Below, piece after piece: positions 34,301 through 42,403 of a stretch of 64,000 nucleotides of DNA; the stretch's first letter is position 1, and each line of letters opens with the position of its first letter. Source of the DNA: an uncultured Bacilli bacterium (GTDB lineage: Bacteria; Bacillota_I; Bacilli_A; RF39; UBA660). The notes beneath the pieces were generated by a model that was given only the letters and a program-made list of their open reading frames with translations, ran no database searches and was not told where the DNA came from. Made by a program: the position numbers and the translations under genes. The DNA lies in contig CAKOIS010000005.1 in the NCBI GenBank assembly GCA_934087065.1, forward strand, positions 1 to 64,000, read 5' to 3'.

Positions 34301-34978
34301 ACTGAACAAGATATAATAGATATGACTAAAGAAGCAGGACTAGACCCTGACTACAAGACTTGGTTATATGACGGACGTACTGGTGAAAAATTCCACAAAC
34401 GTGTAAACGTTGGAGTCATGTACATGATTAAACTTAACCACATGGTAGATGATAAGATGCATGCAAGAAGCACAGGACCTTACAGTTTAGTAACACAACA
34501 ACCTCTAGGTGGTAAAGCACAATTTGGTGGTCAAAGATTTGGTGAAATGGAAGTATGGGCATTATATGCATATGGTGCTGCACATATCTTACAAGAAGTT
34601 CTAACAATTAAGTCAGACGACGTTGTAGGTCGTGTTAAAGTATACGAACAACTTGTAAAAGGAAAAGCTGTTGACCAAGCAGGAGTACCTGAAAGCTTTA
34701 GAGTATTAATGAAAGAATTCCAAGCATTAGGTTTAGATATAAGTATACTTACTAAAGATGGAATGAAAGACTTAAAAGAATTAGAAAGCATTGAAGAAAA
34801 AGAAGATATTCCAGTATCAATTGAAGAAGTAGATACTACAAAAGATATGGAAGAGTTTACAACAAGTTTAGAAGATGAAGAAGAAGACTACTACGATGAT
34901 GATGAAGAGAGTGAAGACTTTGAACTTGATGATTTAAGTGACGAAGATTTTGAAGAAGATATGGAAGAGGGTGACTAA
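31367..34978 (+). CDS. rpoB: RNA polymerase beta subunit
   Basis: 1203 residues. TTG start at 31367 with TTGGGGTGA upstream, giving MAYKVEKFGTKRERRNF. Visible: rifampicin-pocket region SSQLSKFMDQINPLAELYDKRKLSALGPGGL, GRICPVETPEGQNIGL, YNYEDAVILNE, KMQVGDKMSGRHGNKG and GGKAQFGGQRFGEMEVWAL. The pocket keeps Ser, Gln, Asp and Arg residues of rifampicin-sensitive enzymes, but reads KRKLSALGPGGL where H/K varies among bacteria. The last roughly 50 residues form an Asp/Glu tail. rpoC starts two bases after its stop. Confidence 0.98.
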   Translation: MAYKVEKFGTKRERRNFSQLRNKFELSNLLEIQRDSFQKFLDEGIREVFDDIFPVESFSGSLSLEFGEYTLEEPRYSVIESKERRVTYAAPLKVKARLFINETGEVKEQEVFLGDIPLMTENASFIVNGVERVINCQLVRSPSIYFKREIDKNGRNIITNEVIPSKGTWLEYELDARNIFYVRIDRTRKVTITTFLRALGLSSDDDILKVFGEDEILVNTLEKDSTKNTDEALIEIYEKLRPGEPATLDSSKNQLITRFFDKFRYDLAKVGRYKFNRKLNVMDRLLNNRIGEDIVVDGVTYIKKGEVVTKEKLEELKPIFENGYGVHEVKINEELDTYNKIQEVLVYANDGSDKLLKVIGNDQSIDTKRLTISDIYASISYYINLHYGVGNYDEIDHLANRRVRQGGELIQNQFRVGIARMERVIRERMTTQEIDSVTPKTLINIRPVTAALKEFFGSSQLSKFMDQINPLAELYDKRKLSALGPGGLSRDRAGMEVRDVNSSHYGRICPVETPEGQNIGLITSLAGYAKLNEYGFIMTPYRKVVDAKLTDEIVYMTADEEENYYICPATIKVSEDNTITDEMVPVRFNRDNLMVEKTKVDFSDVSPSQIVSITTSCIPFLEHDDANRALMGANMQRQAVPLMKTEAPIIATGVEYYAAKDSSAVVKTKIDGVVDYVDAKRIVVKNSKEKAEYPLMTFERSNAETCYTQRPIAHVGDKVKAGDIIADGPSTNDGEMSLGKNLTVAFMTYNGYNYEDAVILNERIVKDDVLTSVHVEMLEVEARDTKLGPEEFTRDIPNVSEEARKNLNEEGIIRIGTEVKENDILVGKITPKGVQELTSEEKLLHAIFGEKTREVRDTSLRVPHGSSGIVHDVQVFTKDNSDELPAGVIKIIRIYLIKKRKMQVGDKMSGRHGNKGVVSLVLPEEDMPYLPDGRTVDVILNPLGVPSRMNLGQILEVHLGMAAKTLGVHIATPVFDSATEQDIIDMTKEAGLDPDYKTWLYDGRTGEKFHKRVNVGVMYMIKLNHMVDDKMHARSTGPYSLVTQQPLGGKAQFGGQRFGEMEVWALYAYGAAHILQEVLTIKSDDVVGRVKVYEQLVKGKAVDQAGVPESFRVLMKEFQALGLDISILTKDGMKDLKELESIEEKEDIPVSIEEVDTTKDMEEFTTSLEDEEEDYYDDDEESEDFELDDLSDEDFEEDMEEGD

Positions 34979-34980
34979 AA

Positions 34981-37900
34981 ATGATGGATGTAAATATGTT
35001 TGAAGGAATCAGAATAGGTATAGCAAGTCCTGATAAAATACGTTCATGGAGTTATGGAGAAGTTAAGAAACCTGAAACAATAAACTATAGAACACTTCGT
35101 CCAGAAAGAGATGGCTTATTCTGCGAGAAAATTTTTGGTCCAACAAAAGACTTTGAATGTGCTTGCGGTAAATATAAAAGATTAAGATATAAAAATGTAG
35201 TGTGTGATAGATGTGGAGTTGAAGTTACTCGTTCTAACGTAAGACGTGAAAGAATGGGACACATTGAACTTGCAACTCCAGTTGCGCACATCTGGTATAC
35301 TAAAGGAGTTCCACCTAAAATAGGACTAGTACTAGATAAAAGTCCAAGAGATATAGAAGAAGTAATTTATTTTGTTAGCTATATAGTACTTGACCCAGGA
35401 AAAGCTCCACTTGAGAAAAAACAAATCTTAAGTGACAAAGAATACCGTGCATATTATGAAAAATATGGTAACTCATTTAAAGTAGGAATGGGTGCAGAAG
35501 CAATTAAGACTTTACTTTGTGAAGTTGACCTTGAAAAAGAAAAGGAAGAATTAAAGAAAGAAATAGAAAGTAGTCAAGGGCAAAAGAAATTAAGACTTGT
35601 TAAAAGACTTGACTGTATAGAAAGTTTTATTGAAAGTGGTAACCGTCCTGAATGGATGATACTAGATGTACTTCCAGTATTACCTCCAGAATTAAGACCA
35701 ATGTTACAACTTCCCGGTGGAAGATTTACAACAAGTGACTTAAACGACTTATATAGAAGAATTATAAATAGAAATAATCGTTTAAAGAAATTACTTGAAC
35801 TAGGTGCACCTACAATCATCGTACAAAATGAAAAACGTATGTTACAAGAAGCAGTTGATGCTTTAATAGATAACGGTAGACGTGGAAGAAGCGTAAGTGG
35901 CGTAGGAAATCGTCCATTAAAGAGCTTAAGTTCTATGCTTAAAGGTAAACAAGGAAGATTTAGACAAAACCTACTTGGTAAACGTGTAGACTATTCAGGC
36001 AGAAGCGTTATCGCTGTTGGTCCAACACTTAAAATGTACGAGTGTGGTATACCAAAAGAAATGGCTCTAGAACTATTTAAACCACATGTTATTCATGAAA
36101 TAGTAGAAAGAGAACTAGCTCACAATATTAAAGGAGCTAAAAAATTAATAGATGCACAAGATGAAAGAATTTGGGATATCGTAGAAGACGTAATTCACGA
36201 ACACCCAGTAATGTTAAACCGTGCACCAACACTTCATAGATTAGGTATTCAAGCATTTGAGCCTAAACTAGTTGGTGGAAAAGCAATGAGACTACACCCA
36301 CTAGTATGTACAGCATTTAATGCAGACTTTGATGGAGACCAAATGGCAGTACACGTTCCACTTAGTGAAGAAAGTCAAGCAGAAGCAAGATTACTAATGC
36401 TAGGTGCAAATAATATTCTTTCTCCTAAAGACGGAAGCCCAATTGTTACTCCAGGACAAGATATGGTATTAGGTAACTACTACTTAACTCTTGAAATAGC
36501 TGGACTTGAACACGAAGGTAAAGCTTATAAAAACTCAAATGAAATACTAATGGATTACGAAAGAAGAAATATAACTCTTCACACTAGAGTATGTGTTCCT
36601 GCAAAAAGCTTTAAACATAAAGTTTGGACAGACGATAACATGGAAAAATACCTAGTAACTACTCCAGGTAAAATCATTTTTAACGAAATACTACCAGATG
36701 CATTTCCATATGTAAACGAAGCATCTAAAGATAATTTTGAAGGTATGACACCAGATAAATTCTTCTTAGAAAAAGGTACAGACTTAGTTAATGCTGTTAA
36801 AGAGATGCCAGTAGTTAATGGATTTGTTAAGAAAGACTTAGAAAAACTAATCGCTCAAATATTTAAGAGATTCAAAACTACTGAAACTAGTATATTCCTA
36901 GATAAATTAAAAAATCAAGGATTTAAATATAGTACTCTATCAGGTATCACATTCAGTTTAAGTGATATTCCAGTTAGTGAAGCTAAACAGGAGATTATAG
37001 CTAATACTCAAGCTACAGTAGATAAAGTAAATAAACAATATAATCGTGGTTTAATAACTGACGAAGAAAGACATAGAAAAGTAGTTGACCTATGGCTAGC
37101 TGCTACAAAAGATGTTCAAAAAGCAGTTATTGCTGAGATGGCTAAAACAAGAGACTCTAACCCACTTGCAATGATATTCACATCTAAAGCCCGTGGTAAC
37201 GATAACCAATTAGGACAACTTAGTGGTATGCGTGGTATCATGGCTAAACCAGATGGTGAAGAAGTAGAAATACCTATCACAACATCATTTAAAGAAGGAC
37301 TAGACGTTCAAGAATTCTTCTTAAGTTCACACGGTTCTAGAAAAGGTACAGCCGACACTGCACTAAAAACAGCTGACGCTGGATACTTAACTCGTAGACT
37401 TGTTGATGTTGTACAAGACTTAATCATAAAAGAAGAAGACTGTGGTACTATTCAAGGACTTGAAGTAAGTGCATTCGTAGACGATAAGTCTGGTAGTGTA
37501 CTAGAAAGCTTTGAAGAAAGAATAGTAGGTAGATTTACTAACCAAAAAGTAGTTAACCCTGAAACTAAAGAATTAATTATAGATAAGGGAGAATTAATTA
37601 CTGAACAAATAGCTAAGAAGATAATTAAAGCTGGAATTGAAAAGATAGAAATAAGAAGTGTACTTACTTGTAAGACACACAATGGATTATGTCAAAAATG
37701 TTACGGAAGAAACCTTGCAACTGGAAATGTTGTTGAAGTTGGTGAAGCTGTTGGTATTATGGCTGCACAAAGTATCGGTGAACCTGGTACACAACTTACA
37801 ATGCGTACATTCCATACTGGTGGTGTTGCCGGAGCTGATGATATAACTCAAGGTCTACCTCGTGTAGAAGAATTATTTGAAGCTAGAATTCCAAAAGCTA

Positions 37901-38691
37901 AAGCTACTATTGCTGAAATAAGCGGTAAAGTAACTAAAATACAAGAAGATAAAGGTAAATTCAAAATTTATATTACAAACGACGTAGAAGTAAGAGAACA
38001 TATAACTCTATATAATGCTAAGTTAAGAGTTGAAAAAGGTTCTATAGTAGAAGCAGGTCAGGCATTAACTGAAGGAAGTATAAGTCCAAAAGAATTACTT
38101 GCAGTAACTGATCCAACTACTGTTGAAGAATATATCTTAAGAGAAGTTCAAAAGGTATATAAATCACAAGGTGTTGATGTAAGTGACAAGCATATAGAAA
38201 CTGTTGTAAGAAGAATGATTTCAAAAATGAGAATAGTTGATGCAGGAGACACTGACTTTGTAGAAGGTACTACTGTTTCAATTAGAGAATTTGGAGAAAG
38301 AAACAAACCTTACATCCTTGAAGGTAAAGTTCCTGCAACTGGTAAAGCTGTAATGCTTGGTATTACTAAAGCAAGCTTAGAAACTGATTCATTCTTAAGT
38401 GCAGCTTCATTCCAAGAAACTACAAGAATTCTAACAGACGCTGCTGTAAGAGGTAAGATAGATCATTTAAACGGACTAAAAGAAAACGTTATCCTAGGTA
38501 AACTAATACCTGCAGGTACTGGTGCTAGACAATATAAGGACATTGAAATAGAACTTCAAAAAGAATTCCTAAGCGATGACCCAACAGAAGTACTAGAAGA
38601 AACTTTTATGTCTGAAACAAATGACGACTTACTAATAGATGACGGAGTAATGAATATAGATAACGAAGAAGAAACAGAAGAAGAAAAATAA
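34981..38691 (+). CDS. rpoC: RNA polymerase beta-prime subunit
   Basis: 1236 residues from the first of two consecutive ATGs. Zinc-binding CACGKYKRLRYKNVVCDRCG, the catalytic NADFDGDQM aspartates, the bridge/trigger regions (GLDVQEFFLSSHGSRKGTADTALKTADAGYLTRRLV), the second zinc site CKTHNGLCQKCYGRN, and GEAVGIMAAQSIGEPGTQLTMRTFHTGG segments are present. Ends in an acidic tail, like RpoB. No inserted domains between catalytic blocks beyond the usual. Confidence 0.98.
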   Translation: MMDVNMFEGIRIGIASPDKIRSWSYGEVKKPETINYRTLRPERDGLFCEKIFGPTKDFECACGKYKRLRYKNVVCDRCGVEVTRSNVRRERMGHIELATPVAHIWYTKGVPPKIGLVLDKSPRDIEEVIYFVSYIVLDPGKAPLEKKQILSDKEYRAYYEKYGNSFKVGMGAEAIKTLLCEVDLEKEKEELKKEIESSQGQKKLRLVKRLDCIESFIESGNRPEWMILDVLPVLPPELRPMLQLPGGRFTTSDLNDLYRRIINRNNRLKKLLELGAPTIIVQNEKRMLQEAVDALIDNGRRGRSVSGVGNRPLKSLSSMLKGKQGRFRQNLLGKRVDYSGRSVIAVGPTLKMYECGIPKEMALELFKPHVIHEIVERELAHNIKGAKKLIDAQDERIWDIVEDVIHEHPVMLNRAPTLHRLGIQAFEPKLVGGKAMRLHPLVCTAFNADFDGDQMAVHVPLSEESQAEARLLMLGANNILSPKDGSPIVTPGQDMVLGNYYLTLEIAGLEHEGKAYKNSNEILMDYERRNITLHTRVCVPAKSFKHKVWTDDNMEKYLVTTPGKIIFNEILPDAFPYVNEASKDNFEGMTPDKFFLEKGTDLVNAVKEMPVVNGFVKKDLEKLIAQIFKRFKTTETSIFLDKLKNQGFKYSTLSGITFSLSDIPVSEAKQEIIANTQATVDKVNKQYNRGLITDEERHRKVVDLWLAATKDVQKAVIAEMAKTRDSNPLAMIFTSKARGNDNQLGQLSGMRGIMAKPDGEEVEIPITTSFKEGLDVQEFFLSSHGSRKGTADTALKTADAGYLTRRLVDVVQDLIIKEEDCGTIQGLEVSAFVDDKSGSVLESFEERIVGRFTNQKVVNPETKELIIDKGELITEQIAKKIIKAGIEKIEIRSVLTCKTHNGLCQKCYGRNLATGNVVEVGEAVGIMAAQSIGEPGTQLTMRTFHTGGVAGADDITQGLPRVEELFEARIPKAKATIAEISGKVTKIQEDKGKFKIYITNDVEVREHITLYNAKLRVEKGSIVEAGQALTEGSISPKELLAVTDPTTVEEYILREVQKVYKSQGVDVSDKHIETVVRRMISKMRIVDAGDTDFVEGTTVSIREFGERNKPYILEGKVPATGKAVMLGITKASLETDSFLSAASFQETTRILTDAAVRGKIDHLNGLKENVILGKLIPAGTGARQYKDIEIELQKEFLSDDPTEVLEETFMSETNDDLLIDDGVMNIDNEEETEEEK

Positions 38692-38708
38692 CTTCTTCTT
38701 TTCTTTTT
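38676..38708 (+). terminator. Terminator of rpoBC
   Basis: AGAAGAAG (38676-38683) / CTTCTTCT (38692-38699) then TTTCTTTTT, overlapping the rpoC stop. Confidence 0.7.
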
Positions 38709-38729
38709 GAAACAAATTAAACATATATA

Positions 38730-38757
38730 TTGACAACTTCTTTATTTCTGCTATAAT
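38730..38757 (+). promoter_or_regulatory. Promoter of the small ORF at 38781
   Basis: TTGACA (38730-38735), 16 bases, TATAAT (38752-38757). Confidence 0.75.
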
Positions 38758-38780
38758 TAAATCATAAAGGAGTGTTATGT

Positions 38781-38948
38781 ATGAAGAAAAACGAAATATG
38801 TCTAGACAAAGTAATATTAAAAGAAATACAACAAATAGAAAAAGATATGAAAGAAGCAGCAGAAGAAGTAAGAAAGATAGAAAACCACGAAGGCAACTAT
38901 AAAGTTTATGACGATGTTAAAAGCTTTATGGAAGATTTGTCTAAGTAA
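38781..38948 (+). CDS. Small charged helical protein, unknown
   Basis: 55 residues, with AAAGGAG ten bases before the ATG and its own near-consensus promoter. The sequence is Lys/Glu-rich with heptad-like spacing (LKEIQQIEKDMKEAAEEVRK), so probably one long helix or coiled coil, ending DVKSFMEDLSK. No signal peptide. Between rpoC and the second variable-protein leader. No family recognised. Confidence 0.6.
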   Translation: MKKNEICLDKVILKEIQQIEKDMKEAAEEVRKIENHEGNYKVYDDVKSFMEDLSK

Positions 38949-38970
38949 GTAAAATCTTTAAGTTTACTAC

Positions 38971-39000
38971 TTGACAAGGCTCACTAAAAAATGCTAAAAT
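38971..39000 (+). promoter_or_regulatory. Promoter of variable-protein leader 2
   Basis: TTGACA (38971-38976), 18 bases, TAAAAT (38995-39000). Confidence 0.7.
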
Positions 39001-39030
39001 TTAAGAGTAAAAAGATAGGAGAAGATATAT

Positions 39031-39084
39031 ATGGAATCTAACTCTTTAGTACAAAATGAAGTACAAATGGGGGGGGGTATTTAG
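39031..39084 (+). CDS. Leader peptide 2 with 9-G tract (17 codons, closed frame)
   Basis: ATG after AGATAGGAGAAG. Encodes MESNSLVQNEVQMGGGI then TAG (39082-39084) inside the hairpin 39076-39097. The tract has nine G (39069-39077). Removing one G would open the frame as GGVFSLVNTTSF, ending at TAG 39125-39127 in the 5' arm of the terminator, the same place as in leader 1. Confidence 0.62.
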   Translation: MESNSLVQNEVQMGGGI

Positions 39085-39097
39085 TTTAGTAAATACC
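39069..39097 (+). promoter_or_regulatory. Poly-G tract and covarying hairpin, leader 2
   Basis: Nine G (39069-39077), stem GGTATTTA (39076-39083) / TAAATACC (39090-39097), 6-base loop. The second base pair is G-C here and T-A at loci 1 and 3. Confidence 0.7.
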
Positions 39098-39120
39098 ACT
39101 AGTTTTCATATACTTTTAAT

Positions 39121-39148
39121 GAGATAGAATATTTTTCTATCTCTTTTT
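39121..39148 (+). terminator. Leader terminator 2
   Basis: GAGATAGAA (39121-39129) / TTCTATCTC (39135-39143), perfect, then TTTTT. Lies before the ATG at 39182. Confidence 0.82.
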
Positions 39149-39181
39149 CGTGTCTTTAAAAAGAAGGGAGAGCATAAAATT

Positions 39182-40477
39182 ATGCATAACAAACAATTAA
39201 CATTAGTTGTAGTAAGCCTTTTAGTAGTAGTACTAAGTGTATCACTAGCATGGTTTACAACACAAATATTGGGAAAGGGGAAAGACGTAAGTGTAAGTAG
39301 TGCTAACTTACAAATAATATTTACAGATAGTGACGGTGCTTTATCAGCAAATGATATAGAACCAGGATGGAGTGCAACAAAAACATTCACTGTACAAAAC
39401 AATAGTAAAGAAGAATACAAATACAATATTATTATAAAAGATTTGGTAAACACATTTGTAACAAACGGATACTTACAATACAAGATAACTAGTACAAACG
39501 ATGGATATAATATGACAGAGTATAAGGATATACCAAAATCTAGTACAGCTAAAGATATAATACTTGCTTATAGTGTATCTATACCAAAGGGAGAAACTCA
39601 AACATACACAATAGAATTTAAGTATGCAAATGACGAAAGCAAAGACCAAAGTGTAGATATGAATAAGAAACTGAGTGGAACTTTATTTATAACAGAAGGA
39701 ATAGAAGAACCAAAATCACTTGCAACATTAATACAAACAAATGCTATAAATGAAAATGGATATAGATATGAAGGAACAGACCCAAATAACTATATACAAA
39801 TGGAGAAGACTGATGGCACAACAGAAATATGGAGAATAATAGGGTTATTCCCAGATGGAGAAAATGGAGAAGATGTAATAAGAGTAAGAAAAGTAGAATA
39901 TGAGAGTGCTCCTTATGACTCAAATGATACAAACCATTGGCCAAATACAACGCTATATACATATTTAAAAGATACATATTCATTAACAAATTATAAAAAC
40001 ACAGTAAACTATAAAATGTACTTAGGTGGTGCAAGTAGTATATCAAGTTATACATCACAAGACTTATATGATATGGAAAGAATGTTAAATAGTAAAGGAA
40101 CAGCAGGAAAAACATCACAAAATAGTTATTCTAGCACAACAACATTTACAGGAAGTGTAGGACTAATGTATCCAAGCGATTATGGGTGCGCTGTACTAGC
40201 AAGTGACTGTGCAAGAACAATCACGCCTGAAAAATATACTGAACCAGCAGCATGCCACGATAACAACTGGTTATTCCAAGGTTCAAATATTCGACAATGG
40301 TTAATAAGCCCAGGCGTCTCTTTTAATAATTATGCGTTCATTGTCCATGCTAATGGGTATGCCACTCACATGTACATCGTAACTGTTTCCGTCTCTTATA
40401 GCCCAGTTATGGCTCTAAAGTCCGATGTAATCGTAACAGGAAGTGGTACACAAAGTGACCCATATGTAATGAATTAA
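39182..40477 (+). CDS. Membrane-anchored variable-family protein 2 (DGR-like C-terminus)
   Basis: 431 residues. Signal-anchor at about 6-26 (LVVVSLLVVVLSVSLAWF), TasA/camelysin-like domain to about 180 (IEPGWSATKTFTVQN, ITSTNDGYNMTEYKDIP), then a shorter DUF6273-like domain (TEIWRIIGLFPDGENG, NHWPNTTLYTYLKDTY, IRQWLISPGVS). The first 180 residues are close to the protein at 50061 while the C-terminal domain belongs to a different DUF6273 subtype, implying domain shuffling. Bases 40298-40424 use C-ending codons against the surrounding A+T-rich style, marking a probable variable region. Leader carries a 9-G (closed) tract. AGAAGGGAG lies upstream. Confidence 0.87.
   Translation: MHNKQLTLVVVSLLVVVLSVSLAWFTTQILGKGKDVSVSSANLQIIFTDSDGALSANDIEPGWSATKTFTVQNNSKEEYKYNIIIKDLVNTFVTNGYLQYKITSTNDGYNMTEYKDIPKSSTAKDIILAYSVSIPKGETQTYTIEFKYANDESKDQSVDMNKKLSGTLFITEGIEEPKSLATLIQTNAINENGYRYEGTDPNNYIQMEKTDGTTEIWRIIGLFPDGENGEDVIRVRKVEYESAPYDSNDTNHWPNTTLYTYLKDTYSLTNYKNTVNYKMYLGGASSISSYTSQDLYDMERMLNSKGTAGKTSQNSYSSTTTFTGSVGLMYPSDYGCAVLASDCARTITPEKYTEPAACHDNNWLFQGSNIRQWLISPGVSFNNYAFIVHANGYATHMYIVTVSVSYSPVMALKSDVIVTGSGTQSDPYVMN
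40298..40424 (+). repeat. Candidate DGR variable region (VR3)
   Basis: From WLISPG to about VMALKS the codons switch to GTC, TTC, TAC, ATC and TCC, with higher G+C than the rest of the gene. The position equals VR1 and VR2. It does not match the template at 1151-1276, so a different template is implied. Confidence 0.5.
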
Positions 40478-40576
40478 GGACTAAATAAAGTACAAGATAA
40501 GGAATTCAAGAAATTGGGTTCTTTTTTCTTTATTGTTTTGTGTTTTTATGGTATAATTTTAGGGAAGAAATGAGTG

Positions 40577-41869
40577 ATGTTTATGTTTATAGATGAAGTA
40601 GTTATAACTGTTATAGGTGGACACGGAGGAGATGGGTGTACTAGTTTTAGACACGAGAAATTTGTTGAAATGGGTGGACCAGATGGTGGCAATGGTGGAA
40701 AAGGTGGAGATGTTGTTTTTGTTGCCGAAGAAGGCCTTAAAACTCTTATTGATTTAAGATATCAAAAGAAAATCAAAGGAGAAAAAGGAAATAACGGAAG
40801 TGGAGCATTAAGGACTGGTGCAAGTGGAAGTGATACTTTTATTAAAGTTCCTGTAGGTACAACTATTACCGATATTGAAACTAATCTAATTATAGGAGAC
40901 TTGACTAAACAAGGAGAAAAATGTGTAGTAGCTAAAGGTGGAAAAGGTGGAAGAGGTAACGCATCATTTAAAAGCAATAAAGATAAAGCGCCTAAGATAA
41001 GTGAGCACGGAATGGCTGGAGAAGAAAGAAAGTTAAAGCTTGAGTTAAAACTTTTAGCTGATGTTGGACTAGTGGGCTTTCCAAGTGTAGGGAAAAGTAG
41101 CTTAATCAGTGTTATAAGTGCATCTAAACCAAAAATTGCAGACTACCATTTCACAACATTAACACCAAACTTGGGTGTAGTATCAACTAAGAGTACTAGC
41201 TATGTAGTAGCTGACCTTCCAGGTATCATAGAAGGAGCATCAAATGGCGTTGGTTTAGGAGATAAATTCTTAAAACACGCAAGTCGCTGTAAAATTGTTG
41301 CCTATGTAATAGACGCTTCATGTATAGAAGGAAGAGACTTAGTAAGTGAATATCAAATTTTATTAAATGAAGTAAAAAACTATAGTGAAAAACTATATAA
41401 TAAGAAAAGTATAGTAATAGCTAATAAAATGGATATCTTTGGTAGTAAGGAAAATTTAGAAAACTTTAAAAAAGCATTCCCTGATGTAGAAGTACTAGAA
41501 ACAAGTGCAGTTACGCACCTTGGAATAGAAGAACTAAAAAGTCGTCTAGGAGAACTTGTTTTATCTACTAATGAAGAAAATATGTATAGCGATGAAGAGT
41601 TTGAAAGCTATGTATTATATGAATTTAAAAACAAAAGACCATATAACATTACAAGAATAGATGATCACACTTGGGTATTATCTGGAGAAAAACTAGAAAA
41701 TTTACTTAAGAAAACAAGATTTAATAGTGATGAAGCACTACTTAAATTTGCAAGAAAACTAAAGAACATGGGCGTTGATGACGAGTTAAAAACTATGGGT
41801 GCCAAAAGCGGGGACACAGTTAGAATATTAGATGTAGAGTTTGAGTTTAGTGAGAAACTTGACTATTAA
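40577..41869 (+). CDS. obgE: Obg-family GTPase
   Basis: About 430 residues. Ribosome-assembly and stress GTPase. The Gly-rich Obg fold (GGHGGDGCTSFRHEKFVEMGGPDGGNGGKGG), G domain GFPSVGKSSL, DLPGIIEGAS, NKMDIF, and a C-terminal OCT domain (YVLYEF onward) are visible. The start is either ATG 40577 (best spacing from GGGAAG) or ATG 40583, which gives the usual MF(I/V)D start. First of an apparent obg-yqeG-yqeH-mutL run with gaps of ten bases or less. TATAAT at 40552-40557 is a likely -10. Confidence 0.96.
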   Translation: MFMFIDEVVITVIGGHGGDGCTSFRHEKFVEMGGPDGGNGGKGGDVVFVAEEGLKTLIDLRYQKKIKGEKGNNGSGALRTGASGSDTFIKVPVGTTITDIETNLIIGDLTKQGEKCVVAKGGKGGRGNASFKSNKDKAPKISEHGMAGEERKLKLELKLLADVGLVGFPSVGKSSLISVISASKPKIADYHFTTLTPNLGVVSTKSTSYVVADLPGIIEGASNGVGLGDKFLKHASRCKIVAYVIDASCIEGRDLVSEYQILLNEVKNYSEKLYNKKSIVIANKMDIFGSKENLENFKKAFPDVEVLETSAVTHLGIEELKSRLGELVLSTNEENMYSDEEFESYVLYEFKNKRPYNITRIDDHTWVLSGEKLENLLKKTRFNSDEALLKFARKLKNMGVDDELKTMGAKSGDTVRILDVEFEFSEKLDY

Positions 41870-41878
41870 GGAGGAGTT

Positions 41879-42403
41879 ATGATAGATAAGTTTGTACCTG
41901 ATATGTTTTATCAAAGTATTTATAGAGTTGACTATGAAAAATTAAAAAGTATTGGAATTAAACTAATAATATTTGATTTAGATAATACAATTGCAACCTA
42001 TAGTGAAAGTATTCCTAGAAGTGAAGCTAAAGAATTAATTGATAAACTAAAAGAGATGGGTTTTAATGTAATACTCATGAGTAACTCAAGTAAATCTAGA
42101 GTACTTCCTTTTAGAAATGCTTTAGAAATAGACTCATGCGCTGGTGCTAAAAAGCCTTTAACAAGTGGATACAAAAAAATAATGAAAGTATATCATCTTG
42201 ACGCAAATAAAATAGCTTGTATAGGAGACCAATTAATCACTGATATATGGGGTGCTAATAAAATGGGAATGACTAGTATTTTAGTTAATCCTATGTCAAA
42301 AAAAGATAGAAAGATTACTTATATAAATAGATTTTTTGAAAAGATATTATTTAAAATAATGGATAAAGAAGAATTATTTAAGAAGAGGAATATGTATGAA
42401 TAA
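41879..42403 (+). CDS. yqeG: YqeG family HAD IIIA-type phosphatase
   Basis: 174 residues. HAD motif I as IIFDLDNTIATY, motif II MSNSS, motif III region AKKP and motif IV IGDQLITDIWGAN. Soluble, phosphatase of unknown physiological substrate. AAGGAGGAG before the ATG. It overlaps yqeH by eight bases, the conserved Bacillota pair. Confidence 0.93.
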   Translation: MIDKFVPDMFYQSIYRVDYEKLKSIGIKLIIFDLDNTIATYSESIPRSEAKELIDKLKEMGFNVILMSNSSKSRVLPFRNALEIDSCAGAKKPLTSGYKKIMKVYHLDANKIACIGDQLITDIWGANKMGMTSILVNPMSKKDRKITYINRFFEKILFKIMDKEELFKKRNMYE

